Source: Parvularcula sp039818345 (GTDB lineage Bacteria > Pseudomonadota > Alphaproteobacteria > Caulobacterales > Parvularculaceae). From it: a stretch of 64,000 nucleotides of DNA. The translations under genes and the position numbers were made by a program. The notes beneath the pieces were generated by a model. That model saw nothing but the letters and a program-made list of their open reading frames with translations, did not search any database and was not told where the DNA came from. Positions 1 to 8,877 of this stretch are shown in pieces. The stretch lies in the NCBI GenBank assembly GCA_039818345.1, contig JBCBUC010000011.1, positions 1 through 64,000 of the forward strand. The letters are read 5' to 3'. The number at the start of each line of letters is the position of its first letter. The stretch's first letter is position 1.

Positions 1-633
1 GCCATCGTTTACGTTTTTTCAAAGATATCCCACAAACTGTTAATAATAAATCTTGAACAGCTTGAGATCTTTGACTTGTAAGACCGACAACTCTTTAGGC
101 AATAACACCCTCGACTCTACGTAAAACAAAGCTGCTTCACCCAATGATCTGCCAACGCTTCCGCGACAATGTCCTTTAGCATGCCTTGACGCCTTTGGTA
201 GGCGGCGAAGTTGCGGGATGCGCGGTTAAGCTAGGCAACGCGCTGATCGGATAGGGCATTGGTGTCCGTCGCAGCAAAAGACTCAATTGTCGGTTAGCGC
301 TCTCATTCGGGTCTCTTTTTCTGGCACGATGGAGTCGCGCCAAAAACATTGGGCTCCTGTTCGTGGTGCAGTCGCTGACGGTGCTCAGTTCTGTGCCTCC
401 AGGCATGGAAAGTTGACCTCTTTGGCTCTCCAAGCTGACTTGGCTCAGGAGATTTTCTCATGCGCGCTCTAGACCTGTTGAACCTTGCGTCTTGATTCAC
501 CAAATGCGCCTCAGACGCGGGGGGTTTTCCCACGCGAGCCCCTCAGGAACCTGGAAAACATAGGGGCTGCACCCATCGGGGGCCTAGGCCTAGGACCCGG
601 CGATCGCAGTCCGCTCAAAGGAGAATAAAGACT
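1..633. other. Non-coding region upstream of dnaK
   Basis: I see no convincing gene here. The open frames on either strand are short, have unusual composition and resemble nothing I recognise. The first 120 bases are AT-richer than the rest of the window. The region nearest dnaK carries two adjacent hairpins, listed separately. A clear CIRCE operator (TTAGCACTC, 9 nt, GAGTGCTAA) is not present: only a half-like TTAGCGCTC occurs near 295, without its inverted partner. The promoter of dnaK must lie here, but I could not place a confident heat-shock promoter. Confidence 0.6.
516..568 (+). promoter_or_regulatory. Two tandem hairpins in the dnaK leader
   Basis: Arms CGCGGGG and CCCACGCG close around a short T-rich loop at about 516-536. 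Directly after, AGCCCCT (537-543) and AGGGGCT (562-568) form a perfect 7-bp stem with an 18-nt loop. They lie 50-100 bases before the dnaK Shine-Dalgarno. They could be an upstream terminator, a 5' UTR stability element or a regulatory leader. Neither hairpin obviously sequesters the ribosome-binding site, so an RNA-thermometer role is not supported. Confidence 0.35.
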
Positions 634-2550
634 ATGGCGAAAGTCATTGGCATCGACCTTGGTACCACCAACTCATGCGTTGCCGTTATGGAAGGCGCAG
701 AAAGCAAGGTCATTGAGAACGCTGAAGGCCTCCGCACGACCCCATCGGTCGTGGCGTTCAACGACGAAGGCGAGCGTCTGATTGGCCAACCGGCTGTCCG
801 CCAGGCCGTCACCAACCCAGAAAACACCTTCTTTGCGATCAAGCGCCTGATCGGCCGCAATTTCGAAGACCCCACCGTCAAAAAAGACCAAGGCATGGTG
901 CCCTACGCCATCGTTAAAGGCGACAATGGCGATGCCTGGGTGGAAGCGAAGGGCGAAACCTACGCGCCATCGCAAATATCGGCTTTTGTCCTACAGAAAA
1001 TGAAAGAGACCGCTGAGCGCTACTTGGGCGAAGAAGTCACCCAAGCGGTGATCACAGTCCCCGCCTACTTTAACGACGCCCAGCGCCAGGCCACCAAAGA
1101 CGCCGGCAAAATCGCAGGCCTCGAAGTCCTCCGCATCATCAACGAGCCAACGGCTGCTGCCCTGGCCTACGGCCTCGATAAAAACGAAGGCAAGACGATC
1201 GCGGTCTATGACCTCGGCGGCGGTACTTTCGACGTCTCAATCCTCGAGATCGGCGACGGTGTCTTTGAGGTGAAGTCGACCAATGGTGACACGTTCCTCG
1301 GCGGTGAAGACTTTGACCTTCGCATCGTTGATTACCTTGCGGATGAGTTCAAAAAGGACAATGGTATTGATCTGCGTCAGGACAAACTGGCCCTCCAGCG
1401 CCTGAAAGAAGAAGCAGAGAAAGCCAAGAAAGAGCTTTCCTCCGCGGCGCAATACGAGGTGAACCTGCCCTACATCACCGCCGATGCAACGGGTCCGAAG
1501 CACCTCAACGTCAAGCTGAGCCGTGCGAAATTTGAAAGCCTTGTTGAAGATCTGGTCAAACGGACGATCGAGCCGATGAAAGCGGCGATCAAAGATGCAG
1601 GGCTCGCGGCAAGCGATATCGCAGAAGTCGTTCTCGTCGGCGGCATGACCCGTATGCCGAAGATCCAAGAGACGGTGAAAAACTTCTTCGGCAAGGAGCC
1701 GCACCAAGGGGTGAACCCGGACGAAGTCGTCGCCCGCGGCGCGGCTATCCAGGCCGGTGTTCTTCAGGGTGACGTCAAAGACGTCCTCCTCCTCGACGTG
1801 ACGCCGCTGTCGCTTGGTATCGAAACCCTCGGCGGTGTCTTCACCCGCCTGATCGATCGCAACACGACGATCCCGACGAAGAAATCTCAGGTCTTCTCGA
1901 CCGCAGAAGACAACCAGTCAGCTGTGACGATCCGTGTGGCGCAAGGCGAGCGCGAGATGGCGGCGGACAACAAAAACCTCGGCCAGTTCGACCTCGTCGG
2001 CATCCCGCCGGCCCCTCGCGGTGTCCCGCAGATCGAGGTGACCTTCGACATTGACGCCAATGGCATCGTCAATGTCTCGGCCAAGGACAAAGCAACGGGC
2101 AAAGAGCAATCGATCCGGATCCAAGCCTCGGGCGGCCTCTCCGATGCTGACATCGAGCAAATGGTGAAGGACGCCGAAGCCAACGCTGAAGCTGACAAAG
2201 AGCGCCGCGAAACCGTTGAAGCCCGCAACCAGGCTGAAAGCCTCGCCCACTCGACTGAAAGTTCGCTCAAAGAGCATGGCGACAAAATCGGCGATGCTGA
2301 CAAGAAAGCGATCGAAGATGCCATCGCCGATGTCCGGACGCTGCTGGACGACCAAGACGCAGGCTCCGAAGCGATCAATGAGAAGGTCCAGGCACTCGCC
2401 ACCGCTTCGATGAAGCTCGGCGAAGCGATCTATGGTCAGGGCAATGACGATGCGGAAGCCGCAGCTGCTGCCGCAGATGCCGCTGCCGACGCTGCGCAGG
2501 ACGCAGAAATCGTCGACGCCGACTACGAAGAAGTCGACGACAAGAAGTAA
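634..2550 (+). CDS. dnaK: Chaperone DnaK (Hsp70)
   Basis: Cytoplasmic Hsp70 chaperone that binds exposed hydrophobic peptides in an ATP-driven cycle with DnaJ and GrpE. The 638-residue length is typical. The N-terminus has the phosphate-1 signature GIDLGTTNS, followed by the DLGGGTFDVS phosphate-2 motif near residue 195 and the VGGMTRMP signature near 335. The substrate-binding domain and an Ala/Asp-rich C-terminal tail ending DADYEEVDDKK, as in other bacterial DnaK, complete the protein. AAGGAG at 618-623 sits about 10 bases before the ATG. dnaJ follows after one small gene. GrpE is not in the window. Identification is secure. Confidence 0.99.
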   Translation: MAKVIGIDLGTTNSCVAVMEGAESKVIENAEGLRTTPSVVAFNDEGERLIGQPAVRQAVTNPENTFFAIKRLIGRNFEDPTVKKDQGMVPYAIVKGDNGDAWVEAKGETYAPSQISAFVLQKMKETAERYLGEEVTQAVITVPAYFNDAQRQATKDAGKIAGLEVLRIINEPTAAALAYGLDKNEGKTIAVYDLGGGTFDVSILEIGDGVFEVKSTNGDTFLGGEDFDLRIVDYLADEFKKDNGIDLRQDKLALQRLKEEAEKAKKELSSAAQYEVNLPYITADATGPKHLNVKLSRAKFESLVEDLVKRTIEPMKAAIKDAGLAASDIAEVVLVGGMTRMPKIQETVKNFFGKEPHQGVNPDEVVARGAAIQAGVLQGDVKDVLLLDVTPLSLGIETLGGVFTRLIDRNTTIPTKKSQVFSTAEDNQSAVTIRVAQGEREMAADNKNLGQFDLVGIPPAPRGVPQIEVTFDIDANGIVNVSAKDKATGKEQSIRIQASGGLSDADIEQMVKDAEANAEADKERRETVEARNQAESLAHSTESSLKEHGDKIGDADKKAIEDAIADVRTLLDDQDAGSEAINEKVQALATASMKLGEAIYGQGNDDAEAAAAAADAAADAAQDAEIVDADYEEVDDKK

Positions 2551-2559
2551 GCTGACGAT

Positions 2560-2590
2560 AGGCCGCTCTTTTGATCACAAAGGGCGGCCT
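2560..2590 (+). terminator. Hairpin after dnaK
   Basis: AGGCCGCTCTTT and AAAGGGCGGCCT can pair over 12 positions (one G-T wobble) around a 7-nt loop, starting 10 bases after the dnaK stop. There is no strong T-tract after it. It may act as an attenuator or mRNA-stability element that lowers expression of the downstream genes relative to dnaK. Confidence 0.5.
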
Positions 2591-2622
2591 CGTTGTAGGT
2601 GTACCGATTTACGAGGCTCTCT

Positions 2623-3009
2623 ATGACCGCGACACGCTCTCTTGTTGAAGTGGCCCAGGCCTATGTGAGCTTCATCCGGAACGATGACAAGGAAGACTGC
2701 CGCGCCGCGCTTTATGCGGATGATGCGGTGTCAGAAGAACCCTCAGTCCTTGATGGGGTCTGCGACGAGCTGGTCACAAGAGGAATCGATGCCATCAAGG
2801 AGAAGAGTAAACGCTTTTTCTCCTACTTCGATATCGAGGAGGTCACGATCAGCGACGCTTTCTTGCACGGCGATGAGGCCTTTGCGGTGACCTTCACCTA
2901 TAAGGTGCGGCACCGCGAATCCGGTGAGCATTTCGACTCCCATGAGATCGCGGTCTTGACCGTGGAGGCCGGCAGGATCACACGTGAAGTTTTTTATCAA
3001 CAGCCCTAA
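2623..3009 (+). CDS. SnoaL-like / NTF2-fold protein
   Basis: A 128-residue protein of the NTF2-like superfamily. The helix-rich start (VAQAYVSFIRNDDKEDCRAA), the conserved central Gly-Ile-Asp-Ala-Ile-Lys-Glu-Lys and the strand-rich C-terminal half ending in a conserved REVFYQ are typical of SnoaL-like proteins, which may be small isomerases, hydrolases or ligand-binding proteins. The in-frame GTG at 2599 is possible, but ATG 2623 is preferred because GAGG lies 7 bases upstream. It sits between dnaK and dnaJ and may be co-transcribed with them. Substrate is unknown. There is no signal peptide. Confidence 0.75.
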   Translation: MTATRSLVEVAQAYVSFIRNDDKEDCRAALYADDAVSEEPSVLDGVCDELVTRGIDAIKEKSKRFFSYFDIEEVTISDAFLHGDEAFAVTFTYKVRHRESGEHFDSHEIAVLTVEAGRITREVFYQQP

Positions 3010-3067
3010 GGGCTAACCGCTGCGCCGTGCTTTCGCGGCCGCGATGACAGGCAACAAGGGCCATTTG

Positions 3068-4228
3068 ATGGCACAAGACTATTACGATCTTCTCGGCGTG
3101 GAAAAGAGCGCAGACGCAGCGGCCATCAAGTCGGCGTTTCGTAAGCTCGCCATGAAGTACCACCCCGACCGAAACCCGGGGGACGAGGAAGCCGAGAAAA
3201 AGTTCAAGGAAATCGGCGAGGCCTATGAGGTCCTCTCGGATGAACAGAAAAAAGCGGCCTATGACCGCTTTGGCCATGCTGCCTTCCAAAATGGCGGCAT
3301 GGGCAATGGCGCAGGCGGCATGGGCGGCGGCTTTAGTTCGGGCGCTTTCTCAGACATCTTCGAGGATATCTTTGGCGACTTCATGGGTGGCGGCCAGGCC
3401 CGCGGGCGGGGTCGTGGCTCATCGCAACGCGGCTCGGACCTCAAATACGACCTCGACATCTCACTGCGCGATGCCTTTGAAGGAGCGCAGAAAGAAATCA
3501 CAATTCCCTCTTCGGAGGCCTGCACGGTCTGCGAAGGCTCGGGCGCGAAACCAGGAACCCAACCCACGACCTGCACCACCTGCGGCGGCATTGGCCGGGT
3601 CCGGGCGCAACAGGGCTTTTTCACCGTCGAGCGCACCTGCCCGACCTGCCATGGCCAAGGCCAAATCATCGCAGAGCCATGCGAGAATTGTGGCGGCCAA
3701 GGACGCGTTCAAAAAAACCGGACCCTGCAAGTCGATATCCCGCAAGGGGTCGAAGATGGCACCCGCATCCGCCTGACCGGTGAGGGCGAAGCAGGCCTTC
3801 GCGGCGGGCCTTTTGGTGACCTCTATCTCTTTGTCAGTGTTTCCGACCACGAACTGTTCGAACGCGACGGACCGGACCTCTATTGTGATGCACACGTCCC
3901 GATGGTGACAGCCGCGCTTGGCGGTGAGGTCGAAATTCCCACCATTGAAGGCGGCCGCGTCAAAGTGAAAGTTCCCGAAGGAAGCCAAAGCGGAACAAAG
4001 TTCCGTCTTCGTGGCTCAGGCATGACCCAGCTGCGGCGCAAAACCCGCGGTGATATGTTTGTCGATCTCAAGGTTGAAACCCCCACCAATCTTTCCGCTC
4101 GTCAGCGCGAGCTGTTGCGAGAGTTCTGCGCTGAAGGCGGCGGTGAAGACTGTCCGAAGTCAAATGATTTCCTCGGGAAGGCGAAGGTCTTCTGGGATCG
4201 CGTGAAAAATGCCGGGACCGCGTCGTGA
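3068..4228 (+). CDS. dnaJ: Co-chaperone DnaJ (Hsp40, type I)
   Basis: J-domain co-chaperone that delivers clients to DnaK and stimulates its ATPase. The 386-residue protein starts MAQDYYDLLGV and has the HPD motif (YHPDRNPG) near residue 33, a Gly/Phe-rich linker (about 75-115), four CxxCxGxG-type zinc repeats (about 145-210: CTVCEGSG, CTTCGGIG, CPTCHGQG, CENCGGQG) and the C-terminal substrate domains. An upstream start at 3044 would add 8 residues not seen in the family; AAGGG 8 bases before 3068 supports the shorter form. The last 4 bases overlap dapB (GTGA), which indicates translational coupling. Confidence 0.98.
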   Translation: MAQDYYDLLGVEKSADAAAIKSAFRKLAMKYHPDRNPGDEEAEKKFKEIGEAYEVLSDEQKKAAYDRFGHAAFQNGGMGNGAGGMGGGFSSGAFSDIFEDIFGDFMGGGQARGRGRGSSQRGSDLKYDLDISLRDAFEGAQKEITIPSSEACTVCEGSGAKPGTQPTTCTTCGGIGRVRAQQGFFTVERTCPTCHGQGQIIAEPCENCGGQGRVQKNRTLQVDIPQGVEDGTRIRLTGEGEAGLRGGPFGDLYLFVSVSDHELFERDGPDLYCDAHVPMVTAALGGEVEIPTIEGGRVKVKVPEGSQSGTKFRLRGSGMTQLRRKTRGDMFVDLKVETPTNLSARQRELLREFCAEGGGEDCPKSNDFLGKAKVFWDRVKNAGTAS

Positions 4229-4929
4229 AGATCGGCCTGTTGGGCGCCGCTGGCCGCATGGGGGTGGCGATCAAGGCGCTGACGGACACCATGGATCTCG
4301 AACGCATCGACGATGCTCCCGATGACTTAGACGTGGTGATCGATTTCTCCTCACCCGACGGCACAAAAGCAGCAGCACTGTGGTGCGCGGCGCACCAGGT
4401 GCCGCTGGTCACTGGAACCACGGGCCTCGACGGCGATGAGTTGGCAGCTGTTCGGGAGGCATCGACGAAAGTCGCGATTGTTCAGTCTGGAAACATGTCG
4501 CTCGGCATCACCCTCCTTAAACGGCTGGTGCAGGATGCGGCGGCGGCGCTCCGAGGATTTGATATCGAGATCCTCGAGACCCACCATAAGCACAAAAAAG
4601 ACAGCCCCTCGGGCACAGCTCTCCTCCTTGGCGAAGTTGCCGCCCGAGCGCGGGGCACTGCCCTCTCCGAAGCGGCGCGCTTCGCCCGTCATGGCCGAGA
4701 GGAGACCAGGAAAGCCGATGAGATCGGGTTCGCCGTGAGGCGCGGCGGCGGTATTTTCGGCGAGCACGACGTCTCCTTCATGAGCGAAGGCGAAACCATC
4801 AGCCTTAGCCACCAAGCCCTGAGCCGCGAGGCCTTTGCCCGCGGTGCGGTGACGGCAGCCCATTGGGTCGCTGGAAAGCCCGCCGGGCTCTACGGCATGG
4901 ACGACGTCCTCGACCTACCTGCGGCGTAG
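4225..4929 (+). CDS. dapB: 4-hydroxy-tetrahydrodipicolinate reductase, short form
   Basis: Catalyses the NAD(P)H-dependent reduction step in lysine and meso-diaminopimelate synthesis. The N-terminal dinucleotide motif GAAGRMG, the GTTG loop, the catalytic-substrate motif THHKHKKDSPSGTA (near residues 118-132) and the C-terminal GLYGMDDVL are all present. At 234 residues it is short: between GRMG and DVVIDFS there are only about 28 residues, while E. coli DapB has about 70. The missing part includes the strand-helix region that normally contacts the adenosine ribose/phosphate of the cofactor. It starts with GTG overlapping dnaJ. Function is probable because catalytic residues remain. Confidence 0.93.
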   Translation: MKIGLLGAAGRMGVAIKALTDTMDLERIDDAPDDLDVVIDFSSPDGTKAAALWCAAHQVPLVTGTTGLDGDELAAVREASTKVAIVQSGNMSLGITLLKRLVQDAAAALRGFDIEILETHHKHKKDSPSGTALLLGEVAARARGTALSEAARFARHGREETRKADEIGFAVRRGGGIFGEHDVSFMSEGETISLSHQALSREAFARGAVTAAHWVAGKPAGLYGMDDVLDLPAA

Positions 4930-5265
4930 CCCTGAGACGATCACATCGATCCAGCCGACAATCATCAAGATGCCGCCGATCGGCGTCACCGCGCCTAAGA
5001 CTGTCGGTGCGCCGAGCGCCATGGCATAGAGCGTTCCCGCAAAGATCCCGGCGCCAAACACCATAAACCAGCCCGGCCTCGCTGAGATCGCCTGTTGGAG
5101 ACCCATCGCAAGGCCGGCGGCGGCGTGAACGAGGAGGTAGAGCGTTCCCGTCTCCCACCAGCCGAGCGCCTCCGGTGTCAGCCTCTCATCGAGGCCATGC
5201 GCGCCGAACGCCCCAAAAGCGACTGCGAGTGCACCCGCCATTCCCGCCACAGCCAAAAGTCTCAT
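4915..5265 (-). CDS. DUF423 (YgdD-like) inner-membrane protein
   Basis: A 116-residue protein with four hydrophobic segments. The conserved DUF423 features are visible: AFGAFGAHGLDERL near the N-terminus, then WETGTLYLLVHAAAGLA, and a C-terminal GxxTPIGGILMIVGW. The role of the family is unknown. ATG 5265 is chosen over the longer frame because GGAGG lies 5 bases upstream and the family starts there. Its 3' end overlaps dapB tail-to-tail by 15 bases. Confidence 0.9.
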   Translation of the reverse strand: MRLLAVAGMAGALAVAFGAFGAHGLDERLTPEALGWWETGTLYLLVHAAAGLAMGLQQAISARPGWFMVFGAGIFAGTLYAMALGAPTVLGAVTPIGGILMIVGWIDVIVSGLRRR

Positions 5266-5338
5266 CGCTTCCTCCCCCGTGACGTTGGCGCCCAACGTCC
5301 CTACTTAGGCAAGGAATCAGTAGAGCCTGGAGACAGAG

Positions 5339-5860
5339 GTGGGCAACAACAGCGGTTTTTTGGCGGTGGGAACACTCGCCATTGTGCTCATCTTCTTTGG
5401 GCTTCGAAGTTTTGACTCCGATGGCCGTTTCAATCCGTTGCGTGAGCCCGCACGCCCGCGCCTTGAGGTCAATGCTTCTGGCACCGGCGACCGCATTGTT
5501 GTCAGCGCGAGGAACGATGGCCACTTCCTCCTCGACACCCGGATCGGCGGACGACGCACGCCAATGCTCGTCGACACAGGCGCCAGCGTCGTCACTTTAC
5601 GCGAAAGCGATGCCCGTAAGGCTGGCATTCGTCCGGGGGGCGATGATTACAGGATCCCCTTCTCCACCGCGAATGGACAGGTCCTAGGCGCAGCGGCCGT
5701 CCTTCCTGAACTAGTGGTGTCCGGTGTAACCTTGCCCGAGCTGCGGGTCGTGATCCTGCCCGACGACAAGCTTGATATGAGCCTTTTCGGCGTCAACGGT
5801 CTCAACCGCTTTGCGCGCCGCGAAACCAATCGCGATGAGCTCATTCTTTATACAGAATAG
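5339..5860 (+). CDS. Membrane-anchored retropepsin-like aspartic protease (clan AA)
   Basis: A 173-residue protein with one N-terminal transmembrane segment (about residues 6-22) followed by a periplasmic domain. The motif LVDTGASVVTL near residue 78 is the single aspartic-protease active-site signature of retropepsin-like domains. Such small proteins must dimerise to build the active site. The second family hallmark, a hydrophobic flap followed by LFGVNGLNRF near the C-terminus, is present. It begins with GTG behind GAG-rich sequence. Substrate unknown; family members in alphaproteobacteria are annotated as clan AA aspartic proteases. Confidence 0.88.
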   Translation: MGNNSGFLAVGTLAIVLIFFGLRSFDSDGRFNPLREPARPRLEVNASGTGDRIVVSARNDGHFLLDTRIGGRRTPMLVDTGASVVTLRESDARKAGIRPGGDDYRIPFSTANGQVLGAAAVLPELVVSGVTLPELRVVILPDDKLDMSLFGVNGLNRFARRETNRDELILYTE

Positions 5861-5903
5861 TGGAGTCGACAGCCGCAACGCTCCATCAAATCGGCGCCCG
5901 AAA

Positions 5904-6932
5904 CTATCGAAACATCCGTGTGACAATTTCTGCTGTGTAATCGACCAGCGGGATCACACGGCCATAATTGAGCCGCGTTGGCCCGACGACGCCTAAGACG
6001 CCAACGATATTATGGTCTTGATCACGATAGGGCGCAGCAACAACGGAGCTTCCGGATAAAGAGAAGAGCCTGTTCTCTGCACCGATGAAAATACGCACGC
6101 CCTCGCCTTCGCGGGCGGCTTCAAGAAGGTCGATAAGCCCCTCTTTTCGTTCAAGTTCATCAAAGAGTTGCTGCACCCGCTCGAGGTCATCCTGCGCGCC
6201 CGCCAGAAGATTAGACTGTCCACGGACGATCAATTGCTTGCCGGCTGGGCTAGCAGAAAGCTCAGCGATGCCGCGACGTGCGAGCTCCGCCGTCAGATCA
6301 TCCAATTGGGTACGCCGCGCTTCGATCTCCTCCAAGACAATGCGCTTTGCATCCTGCAAAGTCCGGCCCGCCAGCTGCGCGTTGAGATAGTTGGACGCTT
6401 CGATAAGGGCGGTCGCGGGCAGCCCCTTTGGTAAGGCAATGACGCGGTTTTCGACATCCCCGCCCTCGTCAACGATCACAGCCAAGGCCGTTGCGTCGTC
6501 CAAACGGACAAATTCAAGGTGCTTGAGCGGTCGGTCCGTTTTCGACGCCACGACCAAACTGGCCATCTGCGTGAGGCCCGACAGCATCCCCGCCGCATGG
6601 TCGAGCATGCCTTGCATGTCGCCTGCATCCGCCTTGTTCTCGATCGCTGCACGTTCTTCAGCGGTCGGCTCACCGACCTCCAACATGCCATCGACAAACA
6701 GCCTGAGACCCCGCTCCGTCGGCAAACGGCCCGCTGAACTATGCGGCGCGCCAAGAAGCCCCAGCTCCGTAAGGTCGGCCATCACATTGCGGATGGTCGC
6801 AGGAGACACACCCAAATCGCTCCGCCGCGACAAGGTACGGCTGCCGACCGGCTCGCCGTTCTCAAGATAAGCCTCGACCAACTCTTTGAAGATGGTGCGC
6901 GACCGCGCGTCGATGTCTTGGATTGTGCTCAC
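5904..6932 (-). CDS. hrcA: Heat-inducible transcription repressor HrcA
   Basis: Represses class I heat-shock genes (groESL, sometimes dnaK) by binding CIRCE; its activity is tuned by GroEL. At 342 residues it has the normal length. The N-terminal winged helix carries the family signature YLENGEPVGSRTLSRRS followed by VSPATIRNVMADLTELGLL and the strongly conserved SSAGRLPTERG. The C-terminal domain ends with GVLGVVGPTRLNYGRVIPLVDYTA, also diagnostic. It is divergent from rph, a gene order common in alphaproteobacteria. No CIRCE copy was seen in this window, so its targets are probably elsewhere (groESL). Confidence 0.98.
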   Translation of the reverse strand: MSTIQDIDARSRTIFKELVEAYLENGEPVGSRTLSRRSDLGVSPATIRNVMADLTELGLLGAPHSSAGRLPTERGLRLFVDGMLEVGEPTAEERAAIENKADAGDMQGMLDHAAGMLSGLTQMASLVVASKTDRPLKHLEFVRLDDATALAVIVDEGGDVENRVIALPKGLPATALIEASNYLNAQLAGRTLQDAKRIVLEEIEARRTQLDDLTAELARRGIAELSASPAGKQLIVRGQSNLLAGAQDDLERVQQLFDELERKEGLIDLLEAAREGEGVRIFIGAENRLFSLSGSSVVAAPYRDQDHNIVGVLGVVGPTRLNYGRVIPLVDYTAEIVTRMFR

Positions 6933-7031
6933 GCCTTGATATGTAGCGGCGCTCGGCTCACCCCAAAAGAGCCCTTGCGCCTCTCCGGTCGGTAATCACA
7001 CTGATCCTCGACGCGGGGAGCAGGCGGGGTT

Positions 7032-7769
7032 ATGGCCGTCGCCTCGATAGGAAAGCTCAAGCTCATGCGCCCCTCCGGCCGGACATTTAACGAAATTCGC
7101 CCCGTCTCGATCGAAACGGGGGTTTCCCGCCATGCCGAGGGCTCTTGCCTTATTAAGTGCGGCCACACCCATGTCCTGTGCACAGCGAGTTGGGAAGAGA
7201 ACGTGCCGCCGTGGATGCGCGGCAATGGATCAGGCTGGGTGACGGCGGAATACTCGATGCTGCCGCGCGCGACCCATACGCGCAGTCGGCGTGACACGAA
7301 AAACGGCCCATCGGGTCGTACGCAAGAGATTCAGCGCCTGATCGGCCGTTCCTTGAGGGCCGTGGTGGACTTTAAAACCTTGGGCGAGCGCCAAATTACC
7401 ATCGATTGCGATGTGATCCAGGCCGATGGCGGCACCCGCTGTGCGTCGATCACAGGCGGGTTCATAGCTTTGCGTGAAGCCATTCGGTGGGCGCTTGAGG
7501 ACGGTGTGATCACCGCTGATCCGCTGAAAGGGTCGGTGGCGGCCATTTCCTGCGGCCTTTTCGGCGGCGGGCCTGTCCTCGACCTTGATTACGATGAGGA
7601 TTCCAACGCGCAAGCTGATGCCAATTTCGTCATCACCGGCGATGGCGGCGTTGTCGAGGTGCAAGCCACCGCAGAAGGTGACCCATTTTCGGACGAACAA
7701 TTTCAGGCTCTCTTCACCCTCGCTAAGCAAGGCTGTGCCGAGCTGACTGCGAAACAAAACGAGGTCTGA
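7032..7769 (+). CDS. rph: Ribonuclease PH
   Basis: Phosphorolytic 3'-5' exoribonuclease that trims tRNA 3' ends. The family pattern RPSGRTFNEIRPVSIETG, the GSCLIKCGHTHVLCTAS strand, the phosphate-binding RSLRAVVD and the RQITIDCDVIQADGGTR catalytic region are present. The 245-residue frame starts 11 residues before MRPSGR; the ATG at 7032 has a GGGG-rich upstream sequence, but ATG 7065 (giving 234 residues) is also possible. A GTG-initiated acyltransferase gene begins one base after its stop. Confidence 0.97.
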   Translation: MAVASIGKLKLMRPSGRTFNEIRPVSIETGVSRHAEGSCLIKCGHTHVLCTASWEENVPPWMRGNGSGWVTAEYSMLPRATHTRSRRDTKNGPSGRTQEIQRLIGRSLRAVVDFKTLGERQITIDCDVIQADGGTRCASITGGFIALREAIRWALEDGVITADPLKGSVAAISCGLFGGGPVLDLDYDEDSNAQADANFVITGDGGVVEVQATAEGDPFSDEQFQALFTLAKQGCAELTAKQNEV

Positions 7770-7770
7770 T

Positions 7771-8760
7771 GTGGCCGACGGAAACATCACACTGACAACG
7801 CCCATGCTGGGCCCCGATGCCAAACCGCTCCACCCAGAAACGAGCGATGCAGACGCGCGGATTCTCGAATGGCAGACGACGAGCCCCTATTATGTGCCGC
7901 CCGCCGATGCCGATAAGCACAAGCATATCGTCGATATCCTGATCCGCGAGCGCGCGACCAATCTTTCGCAGTCTAAACTGTGGCCACTTTACCGGGCAAC
8001 GCTCAATGAGCTTCTCGACTACCGCCGCGCGGTGAGAATGGTGAACACAGCGGGCCGGATGAATGCCGCTGAAGCGTTCGCCTATGCCTCTGACATGCTG
8101 AAGATGAAGCTTCAGGTCGAAGGCCTTGAACACATCCCTAAAGAGGGGCCGTTCATCATTGCCCTGAACCACCCAACCGGTATCGCCGACGGTTTGGCCG
8201 TGCACGACGCATTAGCAGGCCTTCGAGACGACGTCATCGTGTTCGTCAATGCCGACGCTATTCGGCTTAACCCTCTCATTACGGACAAACTCATTCCCGT
8301 CGAATGGCGTGATGATAAAAAATCCCGCGCCAAAAGCCGCGAGACGTTGAAGGCGACGAACAAGGCGTTTGCGGAAGAACGCGCCATTGTTCTCTTCCCC
8401 TCGGGGCGGCTTGCTTACATCAATCCTGAAAAACAAATGATCGAGCGGCCATGGATGTCGACGGTGGCGAGCCTGCCGAAGCGCTATAAGTGTCCAATTA
8501 TTCCAGCGAACCTTATTTCGCGGAACTCATGGCTTTATTATTGGTTCAACAATGTCAATGAAGAGCTCCGGGACATGACCTTGTTCCACGAGCTTCTGAA
8601 CAAGAAGAACCAAGTGTTCGATATCAAAATCGAACGTCCGATCACGCATGATCAGCTGCTTGAGGACAATGACGAGGCTGCCGAAGAGCTCCGCCTCTAT
8701 GTCACCCAAGGCATCCGCGAGGGGTACAGCTTGGAGGAATGGCGCGCCGCTCGAGGCTAA
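7771..8760 (+). CDS. PlsC-like 1-acylglycerol-phosphate acyltransferase family protein
   Basis: A 329-residue acyltransferase. The catalytic HX4D motif (NHPTGIADG near residue 129) and the later FPSGRLAYI block (matching the acyl-acceptor motif FPEGT/S of the LPLAT family) place it in the lysophospholipid acyltransferase superfamily. It lacks obvious transmembrane helices and has a long charged N-terminal region of about 100 residues, which differs from classic PlsC. It could act on an unusual acceptor such as lyso-ornithine lipid or another membrane lipid. GTG start, GAGG 6 bases before, one base after rph, hence probable co-expression. Confidence 0.8.
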   Translation: MADGNITLTTPMLGPDAKPLHPETSDADARILEWQTTSPYYVPPADADKHKHIVDILIRERATNLSQSKLWPLYRATLNELLDYRRAVRMVNTAGRMNAAEAFAYASDMLKMKLQVEGLEHIPKEGPFIIALNHPTGIADGLAVHDALAGLRDDVIVFVNADAIRLNPLITDKLIPVEWRDDKKSRAKSRETLKATNKAFAEERAIVLFPSGRLAYINPEKQMIERPWMSTVASLPKRYKCPIIPANLISRNSWLYYWFNNVNEELRDMTLFHELLNKKNQVFDIKIERPITHDQLLEDNDEAAEELRLYVTQGIREGYSLEEWRAARG

Positions 8761-8811
8761 GGGCCCGCTGACACCCAAACCTCCTTTGTGATTGATAACG
8801 TCCTAGCGTTC

Positions 8812-8840
8812 GCCGGTCAGGGGGAGGCCAATGACCCGGC
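8812..8840. terminator. Hairpin between convergent genes
   Basis: GCCGGTCA (8812-8819) can pair with TGACCCGGC (8832-8840) if one C is bulged. It lies between the convergent acyltransferase and haloperoxidase-like genes and could terminate transcription from either side. No clear T-tract. Confidence 0.3.
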
Positions 8841-8877
8841 TCATCACTTTGTGGGTCGAACAAACCAGCGTGCCGCG

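Noticed and set aside
295..320. Possible CIRCE element (TTAGCGCTC)
   Set aside because: Only one arm resembles the consensus; the inverted partner GAGTGCTAA is missing at the 9-nt spacing.
176..533. Short open frames (61-85 codons) upstream of dnaK
   Set aside because: No ribosome site, no recognisable motif, Arg/Ser-rich composition typical of shadow frames.
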